From Amycolatopsis thermalba (GTDB lineage Bacteria > Actinomycetota > Actinomycetes > Mycobacteriales > Pseudonocardiaceae), in NCBI RefSeq assembly GCF_003385215.1, contig NZ_PQHW01000023.1, forward strand, positions 1-64,000: a stretch of 64,000 nucleotides of DNA, in the 5' to 3' direction. Both the position numbers and the translations under genes were made by a program. Positions within the stretch are counted from its first letter, which is position 1. Each line of letters starts with the position of its first letter. Positions 40,801 to 49,124 of this stretch are shown piece after piece. The notes beneath the pieces are model-generated. The model made no database searches and was not told the DNA's origin. It saw only the letters and a list, made by a program, of their open reading frames with translations.

Positions 40801-41689
40801 ACACCTCGCGGCCCTCGACGGCGACCCGCCCGGCCAGCTCCGGCGGGCACGCCTCGCCGCCGAAGATCAGCAGCCGCACGTCCTCCAGCGCCTCGGCCGG
40901 CCACAGCGCGGCCAGCGTCGGCACGGTGGACACGATCGTGATGCGCTGCGCGACCAGCCACGGCCCCAGGTCCACCCCGGTGCGCACGAGCGCGCGCGGT
41001 GCCGGCACCAGGCACGCGCCGTGCCGCCAGGCCAGCCACATCTCCTCGCACGAGGCGTCGAAGGCGACCGACAGCCCGGCCAGCACCCGGTCACCGGGCC
41101 CGATCGGTTCCTCGGTGAGGAACAGCCGGGCCTCGGCGGCGACGAAGGCGGCCGCCGAGCCGTGGCTGACCGCCACCCCCTTGGGTTTGCCGGTCGAGCC
41201 GGAGGTGAAGATGATCCACGCGTCGTCCTCCGGCGCGGGCGGCCCGGTGCGGCGGCCGGGCTCGGCGAGCATCGTCAGCCCGTCGTCCATCAGCACCGCG
41301 CACACCCCGGCCTCGCCGAACACCAGCTCGGCCCGCTCGTCCGGGTCGTCGGCGTCGACCGGCACGTACGCCGCGCCCGCGGCGAGCACGCCCAGGATCG
41401 CGACGTAGAGGTCGGCGGTGCCGGAGGAGATCCGCACGCCGACGCGGTCACCGCGGCCTACGCCCTCGGCGGCCAGCCGCCGGCCCAGCGCCTGCGCCTC
41501 CTCGGACAGCCTGCGGTAGCTCAGGACCCGCGCACCGTCGTCGAGCGCCGCCGCGTTCGGGTGCCGCGCGGCGGTGGCGGCCAGCACGTCCAGCAGCGTG
41601 CGCCGGGCCGCGGCGGGTCCACCCGGGAACAGGGCCCGCTCCGGGGCCAGCACCCCGGGCAGCATCGGATCGAGAACGGGCGCGCCCAT
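37829..41689 (-). CDS. Pls/PosA-family membrane-bound single-module NRPS
   Basis: A 1286-residue protein. It contains an adenylation domain (IIFTSGSTGKPKG at ~159-171, NTYGPTEATV at ~298-307, YRSGDLVR at ~381, K487 in TSGKVDR) and a carrier domain (FFTNGGGSLTAAQL, phosphopantetheine Ser539). These are followed by about six transmembrane helices alternating with three left-handed beta-helix acyltransferase-like blocks. There is no condensation or thioesterase domain. This is the layout of epsilon-poly-lysine synthetase Pls, in which the C-terminal blocks link amino acids. Manual alignment to PheA gives the pocket code D-A-E-S-I-G-T-V-V-K, with an acidic residue at position 239, consistent with a cationic substrate such as lysine. 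ATG 41689 follows ggaagg; a GTG at 41698 is possible. Confidence 0.88.
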   Translation of the reverse strand: MGAPVLDPMLPGVLAPERALFPGGPAAARRTLLDVLAATAARHPNAAALDDGARVLSYRRLSEEAQALGRRLAAEGVGRGDRVGVRISSGTADLYVAILGVLAAGAAYVPVDADDPDERAELVFGEAGVCAVLMDDGLTMLAEPGRRTGPPAPEDDAWIIFTSGSTGKPKGVAVSHGSAAAFVAAEARLFLTEEPIGPGDRVLAGLSVAFDASCEEMWLAWRHGACLVPAPRALVRTGVDLGPWLVAQRITIVSTVPTLAALWPAEALEDVRLLIFGGEACPPELAGRVAVEGREVWNTYGPTEATVVACAAPLTGEGPVRIGLPLAGWDLVVVDAAGEPVAMGESGELVIGGAGLARYLDPVKDAEKFAPLPALGWERAYRSGDLVRAEPAGLVFLGRADEQVKLGGRRIELGEVDAALQALPGVAGAAAAIRTTKAGNQVLVGYVVPQGEFGTAEASALLRDRLPAALVPLLAVVDDLPTRTSGKVDRAALPWPLATVDSVAALTPTESWLAEGWAEILGVPVTDPGADFFTNGGGSLTAAQLVARIRTRHPQVSVADLYRHPKLGQLAALLDGLEGETARRRDVRPVPRRAGAVQAVLAVPVLALTGLRWLTALAALSTVLSMTGVAWAPAVPWWSLALAWLVLFSPPGRIGIAAGGARLLLRGVRPGTHPRGGRVHLRLWAAERLAEAAGAAGISGASWMTLYARALGAKVGKDVDLHTPPPVTGLLKLGRGAAVEPEVDLSGHWVDGDVVHLGKIRIGAGARVGARSVLLPGARIGKGAEIAAGSTVLGAVPAGQRWAGSPARRDGKGALRWPSSRPPRSRFWAFAYGAASFVLGLFPVLAAVPGLLVLGAAVADSTTIGAALGAALLAVPVATLAAFGTYALLVLVSVRLLGLGLHQGYHPVHGRIAWQVWATERLMDLARQVLFPLYASLFTPVWRRLLGAKVGRGAEVSTVLAVPRMTQVDDGAFLADDTMVATYELGHGWLHVAPTRIGKQAFLGNSGMAAAGRAVPKRGLVGVLSSAPRKAKKGSSYLGMPPMPLRRAVETADASRTFAPPSRLKVARAAVELCRIVPVMCAVALAVLVLAALAAVRSAAGLVVAALAAPVVLLGAGLVAGAVTTAVKWALTGRFRAVDHPLWSSFVWRTELADTFVETLAVPWLVGWSAGTPLLPCWLRTMGAKIGRGVWLETYWLPETDLVRLGDGATVNRGCVVQTHLFHDRIMRMSEVTVAGGATVGPHGIVLPGASIGARTTVGPGSLVTRGDAVPADSRWLGNPIAAWRA

Positions 41690-41766
41690 GGAGTTCACCT
41701 TCCGCCAGCGGCCGGGCCGGAACTCGCGAAAAGAGTGAGGCGCCCGCGCGGGACGATCACTCTACC

Positions 41767-41825
41767 CGAGGTGAACACCGGGTGACCGGGCGGTCTCACC
41801 GGGGTGTCGCCGCCGTCACACCTCG
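41767..41825. terminator. Possible stem-loop between der and the NRPS
   Basis: An outer 7-bp stem (cgaggtg, 41767-41773, with cacctcg, 41819-41825) and a bulged inner stem (acaccgggtga near 41775 with tcaccggggtgt near 41796) form a hairpin directly after the der stop on the minus strand. No U-tract is present. It probably separates der from the synthetase unit. A -10-like tagagt lies just beyond it on the minus strand. Confidence 0.35.
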
Positions 41826-41830
41826 TTGCG

Positions 41831-43255
41831 TCACTTGCCCTTCTTGCCGGGCCGGGGCTTCTTTTCCCGCACCCGCACGTTGATCCGCACCGGGCTGCCC
41901 TCGAAACCGAAGCGCTCGCGGAACTTCCGCTCGATGAACCGGCGGTACCCGGCCTCCAGGAAGCCGGTGGTGAACAGCACCAGCGTCGGCGGGCGGATGC
42001 CGGCCTGGGTGGCGAACAGCACCTTCGGCTGCTTGCCGCCACGCACCGGCGGCGGGGTGGCCGCGATCAGCTCGGACAGCCACGAGTTCAGCTGCCCGGT
42101 CGGCACCCGCTGGTCCCACGACGCGAGCGCGGTCCGCAGCGCCGGCGCGAGCTTGCGCACCGAACGACCGGTGAGCGCGGAGATGTTGACCCGCTCGGCC
42201 CACGTGACGCGCACCAGGCCGCGGTCGAGTTCCTTCTCCAGCTGGTGGCGGCGGTCCTCGTCGACGAGGTCCCACTTGTTCAGCGCGAGCACACAGGCCC
42301 GGCCGGACTCCACGACCGACGTCAGCACCCGCAGGTCCTGTTCGGACAGCGGCTCGCTGGCGTCCAGCAGGACGATGACGACCTCGGAGGAGTCGATGGC
42401 CGCCTTGGTGCGCAGCGACGCGTAGTACTCGGTGCCGCTCGCGGTGTGCACCCGCTTGCGCAGACCGGCGGTGTCGACGAACCGCCACACCTGGCCGTCC
42501 AGCTCGACCAGCGAGTCGACCGGGTCGACCGTGGTGCCGGCGACCGAGTCCACGACGGACCGCTGCTCGCCGGTGAGCTTGTTGAGCAGGCTGGACTTGC
42601 CCACGTTCGGCTTGCCGACCAGCGCGACGCGGCGCGGCCCGGCCACGGCCTCGCGCTCCCGCGGCGCCTCCGGCAGCGCCTTGATGATCGCGTCGAGCAG
42701 GTCGCCCGAGCTGCGGCCGTGCAGCGCGCTCACCGGGTACGGCTCGCCCAGGCCGAGCGACCACAGCGAGGCCACGTCGGACAGCAGCCGCTCGTCGTCG
42801 ACCTTGTTGGCGGCCAGCAGCACCGGCCGCTTCGACCGGCGCAGCACCTTGGCCACCGCCTCGTCGGTCGCGGTCGCGCCAACCGAGGCGTCCACCACGA
42901 CCAGCACCGCGTCCGCGGTGTTCATCGCGAGCTCGGCCTGCGCCGCGACCGCGGCCTGCAGGCCGGTCGCGCTCGGCTCCCAGCCACCCGTGTCGACCAC
43001 GGTGAACCGGCGCCCGGCCCACTGCGCGTCGTAGGCCACCCGGTCCCGGGTCACACCGGGGGTGTCCTGCACGACCGCCTCGCGACGGCCCAGGATCCGG
43101 TTGACCAGGGTGGACTTGCCCACGTTCGGGCGCCCGACGACGGCCAGCACGGGCTGGCTCAGCTCGGCTTCCTCCTCGGACGCCGCGTCGTCGGCCTGGT
43201 TGTCGAGCGCGGTGAACTCCGCCTCGTCCGACCAGGTCCCGTCAAGCTCCGTCAT
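41831..43255 (-). CDS. der: Ribosome-assembly GTPase Der (EngA)
   Basis: A 474-residue double-GTPase protein. G-domain 1 has [23 protein letters not shown] and NKVD. G-domain 2 has [10 protein letters not shown], the altered [18 protein letters not shown] and NKWD. A C-terminal KH-like domain ends in a basic tail ([12 protein letters not shown]). Der binds the 50S precursor and is essential in most bacteria. I chose ATG 43255, which overlaps the acyltransferase stop by 4 bp. The acidic N-terminal extension of ~30 residues is common in actinobacteria. Confidence 0.95.
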   Translation of the reverse strand: MTELDGTWSDEAEFTALDNQADDAASEEEAELSQPVLAVVGRPNVGKSTLVNRILGRREAVVQDTPGVTRDRVAYDAQWAGRRFTVVDTGGWEPSATGLQAAVAAQAELAMNTADAVLVVVDASVGATATDEAVAKVLRRSKRPVLLAANKVDDERLLSDVASLWSLGLGEPYPVSALHGRSSGDLLDAIIKALPEAPREREAVAGPRRVALVGKPNVGKSSLLNKLTGEQRSVVDSVAGTTVDPVDSLVELDGQVWRFVDTAGLRKRVHTASGTEYYASLRTKAAIDSSEVVIVLLDASEPLSEQDLRVLTSVVESGRACVLALNKWDLVDEDRRHQLEKELDRGLVRVTWAERVNISALTGRSVRKLAPALRTALASWDQRVPTGQLNSWLSELIAATPPPVRGGKQPKVLFATQAGIRPPTLVLFTTGFLEAGYRRFIERKFRERFGFEGSPVRINVRVREKKPRPGKKGK

Positions 43256-43929
43256 AATTCCGCTTTCTTCCCGCGCACGGACTCGCCCTGCGCTGCACGC
43301 CATTCGTCGAGGGTGCGGACCAGGCCCGCGAGCTCGTCCCGCAGCCGCCCGGTCGCCTCGTCCAGCCCGGCCCGGCCGCGGCCGACCTCGAGCGTGAACG
43401 GTTCACCCACCAGGATGTCCACCCGGGGCCGGAACCGCCGCCCGCTGCCGGCGGGACGCCGCGTCCCGCGCACCGCGATCGGCAGGACCACCGCGCCCGA
43501 GGCCCGGACCAGCCAGGCCGCGCCGCGTTCGGCGCTGGCCACGTCACCGTCGCCGCGGGTCCCCTCCGGGAACACCGCGACCACTCCGCCGTCGGAGAGC
43601 ACGTTCGCCGTGGTCAGCAGGGGCGCCCGGCCGGGTTCGCCCCGGCGCACCGGCACCTGGCCGATCCGCCGGAGGAACCACCCGACGGCCCCGGTGAACA
43701 TCTCCTCCTTGACGAGGAACACCGAACGCCGCGGCAACATTCCGAAGATGATCTGCGGTTCGACCATCGAGCTGTGGTTGGCCACCACCAGCACCGGCCC
43801 GGTCCGCGGCACGCGCTCCAGCCCGCGGATCCGCAGCCGGTAGGCCGGCTTGAACAGGTGCGTCCCGACGAACCGCGCGGCGTCGTGCAGCCACGCCGAC
43901 GCACCCGCAGGCAGACCGGCAGGGCTCAC
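43252..43929 (-). CDS. 1-acylglycerol-3-phosphate acyltransferase-like protein (PlsC family)
   Basis: A 225-residue PlsC-family acyltransferase. The catalytic block I is [10 protein letters not shown]. The usual NHxSxxD has Glu in place of the catalytic Asp, which is unusual. Block III is the [13 protein letters not shown] segment, and block IV (VLPIAVRGT) is also present. It would acylate lysophosphatidic acid or a related glycolipid at the membrane. The GTG start overlaps the cmk stop (GTGA) and its stop overlaps the der start, so cmk-plsC-der is one tightly coupled operon. The Asp-to-Glu change may lower or alter activity. Confidence 0.87.
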   Translation of the reverse strand: MSPAGLPAGASAWLHDAARFVGTHLFKPAYRLRIRGLERVPRTGPVLVVANHSSMVEPQIIFGMLPRRSVFLVKEEMFTGAVGWFLRRIGQVPVRRGEPGRAPLLTTANVLSDGGVVAVFPEGTRGDGDVASAERGAAWLVRASGAVVLPIAVRGTRRPAGSGRRFRPRVDILVGEPFTLEVGRGRAGLDEATGRLRDELAGLVRTLDEWRAAQGESVRGKKAEL

Positions 43930-44648
43930 CGCGTGACCTGCGCGCACTCGCCCAGCAGCCCGCGGCGCCCGGCCAGCTCGGACAGGGCGACCAGCACCTG
44001 GTCGATGGACAGTTCGGTGGTGTCCAGGTGCACGGCGTCGTCGGCGGCCTTCAGCGGCGCGACCGCGCGGGTCGAGTCGAGCCGGTCCCGCCGGTCGACC
44101 GACGCCAGCGCCTCGGCCTGGCTGCTCTGCCGCCCGGCCGCGGTGTCCTGGGCGCTGCGGCGCGCGGCCCGCACCGCCGGGTCCGCGGTCAGGTAGACCT
44201 TGAGCGGGGCGTCCGGCGCGACGACCGTGCCGATGTCCCGGCCCTCGACGACGATGCCGCCGACCTCGCCGAGCACCTCGCCGATGATCCGCCGCTGACG
44301 GGCCACCAGCAGCTCGCGCACCTCCGGCACCGCCGAGACCGGCGACACCGCGTGGTTGACCTCGGCGCCGCGGATCTCGGCCGCCACGTCCTCACCGGCC
44401 AGGTGCACGCTCGGCGCCGACGGATCGGTGCCCAGGGTGAAGTCGGTGGTGCGGGCCAGCTCGGCGACCGCCGGGCCGTCGGCCGGGTCGACGACCGCGT
44501 GCAGCACGGCCAGCGTCACCACCCGGTACATCGCACCGGTGTCGAGGTACCCGGCCGACAGCCGGCCGGCGAGCTTGCGCGCCACCGTGGTCTTCCCGGT
44601 TCCCGAGGGTCCGTCCAGAGCGACCACGCCGCGTAGGGCTCCCGCCAC
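43926..44648 (-). CDS. cmk: Cytidylate kinase
   Basis: A 240-residue CMP/dCMP kinase. The P-loop is ALDGPSGTGKTTVARKLA and the NMP-binding region starts at YLDTGAMYRV. The VEGRDIGTVVAPDAPLKVYL block is diagnostic. The LID/CORE segment runs through QSSQAEALASVDRRDRLDST. GTG 44648 was chosen for the gaggaga ribosome site just upstream; an ATG at 44697 would add 16 residues not typical of Cmk. It catalyses ATP + CMP to ADP + CDP in pyrimidine salvage. First gene of the cmk-plsC-der operon. Confidence 0.94.
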   Translation of the reverse strand: MAGALRGVVALDGPSGTGKTTVARKLAGRLSAGYLDTGAMYRVVTLAVLHAVVDPADGPAVAELARTTDFTLGTDPSAPSVHLAGEDVAAEIRGAEVNHAVSPVSAVPEVRELLVARQRRIIGEVLGEVGGIVVEGRDIGTVVAPDAPLKVYLTADPAVRAARRSAQDTAAGRQSSQAEALASVDRRDRLDSTRAVAPLKAADDAVHLDTTELSIDQVLVALSELAGRRGLLGECAQVTR

Positions 44649-44742
44649 CGATGCTCTCCTCGCCGTCTCGATCGGTCCGTACCTGCGGTTCTCCATTGTG
44701 CCTGGCCCGCCAGGTGGCGGCCGCACCGGTACCGTGGCGGTC

Positions 44743-45225
44743 GTGAACGTGGAAGTGACACCCCTGCCGGGCATCGGCGTGCGGAAGGACTTCGCGACCC
44801 GGAACGGCCGCCGCATCGGCGTCGTCACGCACCGGGACGGGCAGATCGAGCTGATCGTGTCCAAGTCCGACGACCCCGACGCGTGCCTGGCGTCCCTGCC
44901 CCTGACCGCCGACGAGGCCGGCGCACTGGCGAACCTGCTCGGCGCCCCGCAACTGGTCGCGCAGCTCACCGAGGAGCACCGCGAGGTCCCCGGCATCAAC
45001 ACCAAGCAGCTGCCCATCAAGGCGAACTCACCGTTCGACGGCCGCACCCTCGGCGACACGGCGATGCGGACCCGGACCGGCGTGTCCGTGGTCGCCGTCA
45101 TGCGCGCCGGCCAGGTGCACCCCTCCCCCACCCCGGACTTCACGTTCACCGCCGGTGACGTGCTGGTCGCGGTCGGCACGTCGGAAGGCCTGGAGGGCGC
45201 CCTCAAGATCCTGAAGAACGGCTGA
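44743..45225 (+). CDS. Cation:proton antiporter regulatory subunit (TrkA-C, KhtT-like)
   Basis: A 160-residue protein with an N-terminal ~80-residue domain (LPGIGVRKDFATRNGRRIGV) and a C-terminal TrkA-C (RCK-C) domain (INTKQLPIKANSPFDGRTLG to DVLVAVGTSEGLE). In Bacillus, KhtT is the cytoplasmic regulator of the K+/H+ antiporter KhtU. The same gene pair is seen here, with the antiporter starting 4 bp downstream. RCK-C domains bind nucleotides such as c-di-AMP or ATP to gate transport; which ligand applies here is unknown. GTG start, divergent from cmk. Confidence 0.87.
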   Translation: MNVEVTPLPGIGVRKDFATRNGRRIGVVTHRDGQIELIVSKSDDPDACLASLPLTADEAGALANLLGAPQLVAQLTEEHREVPGINTKQLPIKANSPFDGRTLGDTAMRTRTGVSVVAVMRAGQVHPSPTPDFTFTAGDVLVAVGTSEGLEGALKILKNG

Positions 45226-45229
45226 GCCC

Positions 45230-46426
45230 TTGGAGCACACCGCACTGGCCCTGATCGAACTCGGGGCCGTCTTCTTCGTGCTCGGCGTCCTGGGGCGCCT
45301 CGCCGGGAAGATCGGCCTCTCCCCCATCCCGCTCTACCTCCTCGGCGGCCTGGCCTTCGGGCAGGGCGGCCTCATCCCGCTCGGCGACATCGGCGACTTC
45401 ACGCACCTGGCCAGCGAGATCGGCGTCGTGCTGCTGCTGTTGCTGCTGGGCCTGGAGTACTCGGCGGCCGAGCTGTTCACCGGGCTGAAACGCTCGTGGA
45501 TGGCCGGGCTGCTGGACATCGTGCTCAACGCCGCACCCGGCGCGGCCGTCGCGCTGCTGCTCGGGTGGGGCCCGATCGGCGCCATCGTGATGGCCGGCGT
45601 CACCTACATCTCCTCGTCCGGGATCATCGCGAAGGTGCTCGGCGACCTGGGCCGGCTCGGTAACCGGGAAACCCCGGTCGTGCTGTCGATCCTGGTGTTC
45701 GAGGACCTGGCGATGGCGCTGTACCTGCCGATCCTGACCGCGCTGCTGGGCGGCGTGAGCTTCCTCGGCGGGCTGGAGGCCGTCGGCATCTCGCTGCTGG
45801 TGATCACCGTGGTGCTGGTGATCGCGCTGAAGTACGGCCGGTACGTGTCGGCGATCGTGGACTCCGACGACCGCGAGGTCTTCCTGCTCAAGGTGCTGGG
45901 CGCGGCGCTGCTGGTGGCCGGGCTCGCCTCGGCGATGCAGGTGTCCGCCGCGGTCGGCGCGTTCCTGCTCGGCATCGCGATCTCCGGGTCGACCGCCCAC
46001 AACGCGACCCGCCTGCTGGAGCCGCTGCGGGACCTGTTCGCCGCGGTGTTCTTCGTGGTGTTCGGGCTCAACACCAACCCGGCGTCCATCCCGCCGGTGC
46101 TCGGCTGGGCGGTGCTGCTGGCCGTGCTGACCACCCTGACGAAGGTGGCGACCGGCTGGTGGGCCGCGCGGCGGCAGGGCGTCGGCAAGCTGGGCCGCGC
46201 CCGCGCCGGTGCGGCGCTGGTGGCGCGTGGTGAGTTCTCGATCGTCATCGCCGGGCTGGCCGTGTCGGCCGGCGCCGTGGTCGACGAGCTGGCCGCGCTG
46301 GCCACCGCGTACGTGCTGCTGATGGCGATCCTCGGCCCCATCGCGGCCCGGGTGGTGGAGCCGCTGGCGAAGGGCATGCAGCGGCGGCGCGGGCACGGTC
46401 ACGAGCCCGCCACCACCGCGAGCTGA
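45230..46426 (+). CDS. CPA2-type cation:proton antiporter (KhtU-like)
   Basis: A 398-residue membrane protein of the Kef/NhaA-fold CPA2 family with about 12-13 helices. Motifs include GLEYSAAELFTG, the broken-helix region ISSSGIIAKVLGDLG, VLVFEDLAMALYLPIL (the conserved ED), and GARGEFS-like ALVARGEFSIVIAGLAV in the last third. It likely exchanges K+ (or Na+) for H+, controlled by the small TrkA-C protein encoded just upstream. The start is TTG 45230, 4 bp after the previous stop. It is followed at once by a strong terminator. Confidence 0.9.
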   Translation: MEHTALALIELGAVFFVLGVLGRLAGKIGLSPIPLYLLGGLAFGQGGLIPLGDIGDFTHLASEIGVVLLLLLLGLEYSAAELFTGLKRSWMAGLLDIVLNAAPGAAVALLLGWGPIGAIVMAGVTYISSSGIIAKVLGDLGRLGNRETPVVLSILVFEDLAMALYLPILTALLGGVSFLGGLEAVGISLLVITVVLVIALKYGRYVSAIVDSDDREVFLLKVLGAALLVAGLASAMQVSAAVGAFLLGIAISGSTAHNATRLLEPLRDLFAAVFFVVFGLNTNPASIPPVLGWAVLLAVLTTLTKVATGWWAARRQGVGKLGRARAGAALVARGEFSIVIAGLAVSAGAVVDELAALATAYVLLMAILGPIAARVVEPLAKGMQRRRGHGHEPATTAS

Positions 46427-46431
46427 GCGCT

Positions 46432-46459
46432 CCGGCGACAGTGTGGTCGCCGGGCTTTT
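46432..46459 (+). terminator. Rho-independent terminator after the antiporter gene
   Basis: An 8-bp perfect stem, ccggcgac (46432-46439) with gtcgccgg (46446-46453), has a 6-nt loop and is followed by gctttt. It starts 5 bp after the antiporter stop codon. Confidence 0.8.
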
Positions 46460-46561
46460 CGTGGCTGCGCGGCTTCAAAGATCAAGGGATTGTCCTCGCC
46501 GGACGGGCAGGCTCCGGGATGACCTAGGGGTGCCTCGGCTCACCTCGGGTGGGTGGTCGCT

Positions 46562-46708
46562 GGGTGGTCATCCCGTCGCCTTCCGGTTTGTGCCTATCAC
46601 CTTGAGCCAGGGCCGCAAGGTTGACATCTCCGGCCGGCGGTTGGCGGCCTGGGTTGCGGCCCTGGCTCAAGGTGATCGTTCCGGTGTCAGGCGACGGGAT
46701 GACCACCC
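46562..46708. repeat. 147-bp palindromic element (two-part inverted repeat)
   Basis: Outer arms of 19 bp (46562-46580 with 46690-46708, gggtggtcatcccgtcgcc) and inner arms of 23 bp (46596-46618 with 46654-46676, starting atcaccttgagcc) are both perfect. Internal loops of 15 and 13 nt separate them, with a 35-nt central loop. No gene is supported in 46460-46747. It lies between two converging transcription units and could be a miniature mobile element or a bidirectional terminator. A first terminator already follows the antiporter. Confidence 0.85.
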
Positions 46709-46747
46709 GGCTACCTTGGGTTCAAAGAAGCGTGGCGCGGTGCGCCG

Positions 46748-47104
46748 TCAGGGCAGAACCGAGCGCACCGCCTCTGCCGTCCGTCCCACCACCGTCGTTC
46801 CGTCGTCGGCGGTGATGATCGGGCGCTGGATCAGCTTCGGGTGCTCTGCCAGCGCCTCCAGCCAGCGGCCGCGGGTCGCCTCGTCGCGCGGCCAGCTCTT
46901 GATGCCCAGTTCGGCCGCCTCGGGCTCCTGCAGGCGCGCGATGTCCCACGGGTCCAGGCCCAGGCGCTTCAGCACCGCGTCCAGCTCGGCGACCGTCGGC
47001 GGCTCCTCCAGGTACCGGCGCACCTCGTAGGACACGCCGGCCTCGTCCAGGATCGACAGCGCCGAACGGCACTTCGAGCACCGCGGGTTGACCCAGATCT
47101 CCAC
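46748..47104 (-). CDS. ArsC/Spx-family thioredoxin-fold protein
   Basis: A 118-residue ArsC-like protein. It has a CxxC at the N-terminus (VNPRCSKCRSALSILDE) and the family core YLEEPPTVAELDAVLKRLGL, and ends in the ArsC-type LIQRPIITADDGTTVVGR segment, whose Arg is important in YffB/ArsC folds. True arsenate reductases of this family use a single Cys plus three Arg. This could instead be a general glutathione- or mycothiol-linked reductase. The GTG start shares one base with the recQ stop (TAGTG), so the two are co-translated; a functional link is not obvious. Confidence 0.83.
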   Translation of the reverse strand: MEIWVNPRCSKCRSALSILDEAGVSYEVRRYLEEPPTVAELDAVLKRLGLDPWDIARLQEPEAAELGIKSWPRDEATRGRWLEALAEHPKLIQRPIITADDGTTVVGRTAEAVRSVLP

Positions 47105-48936
47105 TACTCGCCTCCCGCCAGTGTCGCCAGCACCTGCTCGCCGTACTTGGCGAGCTTGTTCTCCCCGACCCCGCTCACGCCGGCCAGTTCGTCCAAGGTG
47201 GACGGCTGTTCGGTGGCGATCTGCCGCAGGGTGGCGTCGCTGAAGACGATGTAGGCCGGCACGCCCTGGTTCTTCGCCTCCTCGAACCGCCAGGCGCGCA
47301 ACCGCTCGAACACCGGGCGCGCCTCCTCCGGCATCTCCGCCGCCGGCTTGCGCTTGGCCGCCGCGGCGGCACGGGCGGCGCGCTTGGGCTCGCGGCGCAT
47401 CCGCACCTCGCGCTTGCGGCCCAGCACCTCGGCGCTGGCCTCGGTCAGCAGCAGCGTCCCGTAGTCGCCCTCGACGGCCAGCAGCCCCTGCGCCAGCAGC
47501 TGCCGCACCACGCCGCGCCACTCGCTCTCCGACAGCTCCTGCCCCACGCCGAACACGGTCAGCTGGTCGTGCCGGTGCTGCGTCACCTTCGGGGTCTGCT
47601 TGCCCAGCAGGATGTCGATGACCTGCCCGGCGCCGAACTTCTGGCCCCGCTCGTGCTGCAGCCGGTACACCGCCGACAGCAGCTTCTGCGCGGCGATCGT
47701 GCCGTCCCACGACTCGGGCGGCGTCAGGCAGGTGTCGCAGTTGCCGCACGGCTGCCCGGACTGGCCGAAGTAGTTCAGCAGCTGCACGCGACGGCACTCG
47801 ACGGTCTCGCACAGCGCCAGCATCGCGTCCAGGTGCTGCGACAGCCGGCGGCGGTGCGCGTCGTCGCCCTCGGAGGTCTGGATCATCCGCCGCTGCTGCA
47901 CGACGTCCTGCAGCCCGTAGGCCAGCCACGCGGTGGACGGCAGCCCGTCGCGGCCGGCGCGGCCGGTCTCCTGGTAGTAGCCCTCGACGGACTTCGGCAG
48001 GTCCAGGTGCGCCACGAACCGCACGTCCGGCTTGTCGATGCCCATGCCGAACGCGATGGTGGCGACCACGACCAGCCCGTCCTCGCGCAGGAACCGCGCC
48101 TGGTTGCGCGCGCGGGTGCGGGAATCCAGGCCCGCGTGGTAGGGCACCGCGCTGATCCCGTTGGCCACCAGGAACTCGGCGGTCTTCTCCACCGAGTTGC
48201 GCGACAGGCAGTACACGATGCCCGCGTCGCCGGGGTGCTCGGTGCGGATCAGGTCGAGCAGCTGCTTCTTCGGCTCGGCCTTCGGCGCGATGCGGTACTG
48301 GATGTTGGGCCGGTCGAAGCTCGCCACGAACTGGCGGGCCTCGCCGAGGTTGAGCCGGGACACGATCTCGGCGTGCGTGGCCTTCGTGGCGGTCGCGGTC
48401 AGCGCGATGCGCGGCACGTCCGGCCAGCGCTCGTGCAGCTCGGACAGGCCCAGGTAGTCGGGCCGGAAGTCGTGGCCCCACTGGGACACGCAGTGCGCCT
48501 CGTCGATCGCGAACAACGCGACCTTCCCGCGGTCCAGCAGGTTCCGGGTGGACTCCATGGACAGCCGTTCCGGCGCCAGGTACAGCAGGTCCAGCTCGCC
48601 CGCGACGAACGCGGCCTCGACCTCGCGGCGCTGCTCGAAGTCCTGCGACGAGTTGAGGAACCCGGCGCGCACGCCGACCGCCAGCAGCGCGTCGACCTGG
48701 TCCTGCATGAGCGCGATCAGCGGCGAGACGACCACGCCGGTGCCCGGGCGCACCAGGGACGGGATCTGGTAGCACAGGGACTTCCCGCCGCCGGTGGGCA
48801 TCAGCACGACCGCGTCACCACCGCCGATCACGTGCTCGACGATCGCTTCCTGGTCACCGCGGAAGGAGTCGTAGCCGAAGACGCGCCGCAGCGCCTGCAG
48901 CGCGTCGCTCACGGGGATGGTTTCAGCGGATGCCAC
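47104..48936 (-). CDS. recQ: ATP-dependent DNA helicase RecQ
   Basis: A 610-residue RecQ helicase with the standard three-part layout. The helicase core has Walker [16 protein letters not shown], the DEAH box in [17 protein letters not shown], and motif [15 protein letters not shown]. The zinc-binding RecQ-C region has its cysteines in [13 protein letters not shown] and CGNCDTC, and a winged helix follows. The C-terminal HRDC domain ([20 protein letters not shown]) is intact. It unwinds recombination intermediates and acts with RecF-pathway proteins. Start near 48936. Confidence 0.95.
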   Translation of the reverse strand: MASAETIPVSDALQALRRVFGYDSFRGDQEAIVEHVIGGGDAVVLMPTGGGKSLCYQIPSLVRPGTGVVVSPLIALMQDQVDALLAVGVRAGFLNSSQDFEQRREVEAAFVAGELDLLYLAPERLSMESTRNLLDRGKVALFAIDEAHCVSQWGHDFRPDYLGLSELHERWPDVPRIALTATATKATHAEIVSRLNLGEARQFVASFDRPNIQYRIAPKAEPKKQLLDLIRTEHPGDAGIVYCLSRNSVEKTAEFLVANGISAVPYHAGLDSRTRARNQARFLREDGLVVVATIAFGMGIDKPDVRFVAHLDLPKSVEGYYQETGRAGRDGLPSTAWLAYGLQDVVQQRRMIQTSEGDDAHRRRLSQHLDAMLALCETVECRRVQLLNYFGQSGQPCGNCDTCLTPPESWDGTIAAQKLLSAVYRLQHERGQKFGAGQVIDILLGKQTPKVTQHRHDQLTVFGVGQELSESEWRGVVRQLLAQGLLAVEGDYGTLLLTEASAEVLGRKREVRMRREPKRAARAAAAAKRKPAAEMPEEARPVFERLRAWRFEEAKNQGVPAYIVFSDATLRQIATEQPSTLDELAGVSGVGENKLAKYGEQVLATLAGGE

Positions 48937-49124
48937 GCCGCGATCCTAGGGGCTCGCCGCGACCGCCGGGCGCCGCCACACGAGATGCCCGGTCACGCGG
49001 CCCGGAGCGTTCATTCTCACCGGGCTGGCGCGCACTACCCGAGAAACTGCACGGCCCAGCCCATCGAGTGGAGATCACGTCATGTCTTTCCCCCAGGTGG
49101 AGGCTGGGCTCGGCAGCCCTGAGC

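Noticed and set aside
37961-41785. Very long open frame on the plus strand opposite the Pls/PosA synthetase gene
   Set aside because: The translation is Arg/Gly/His/Gln-rich low complexity, the usual antisense shadow of a GC-rich gene; the minus-strand frame has all the domains.
46524-46706. Short minus-strand open frame inside the palindromic element
   Set aside because: It is wholly explained by the inverted repeat arms, with no ribosome site or conserved features.
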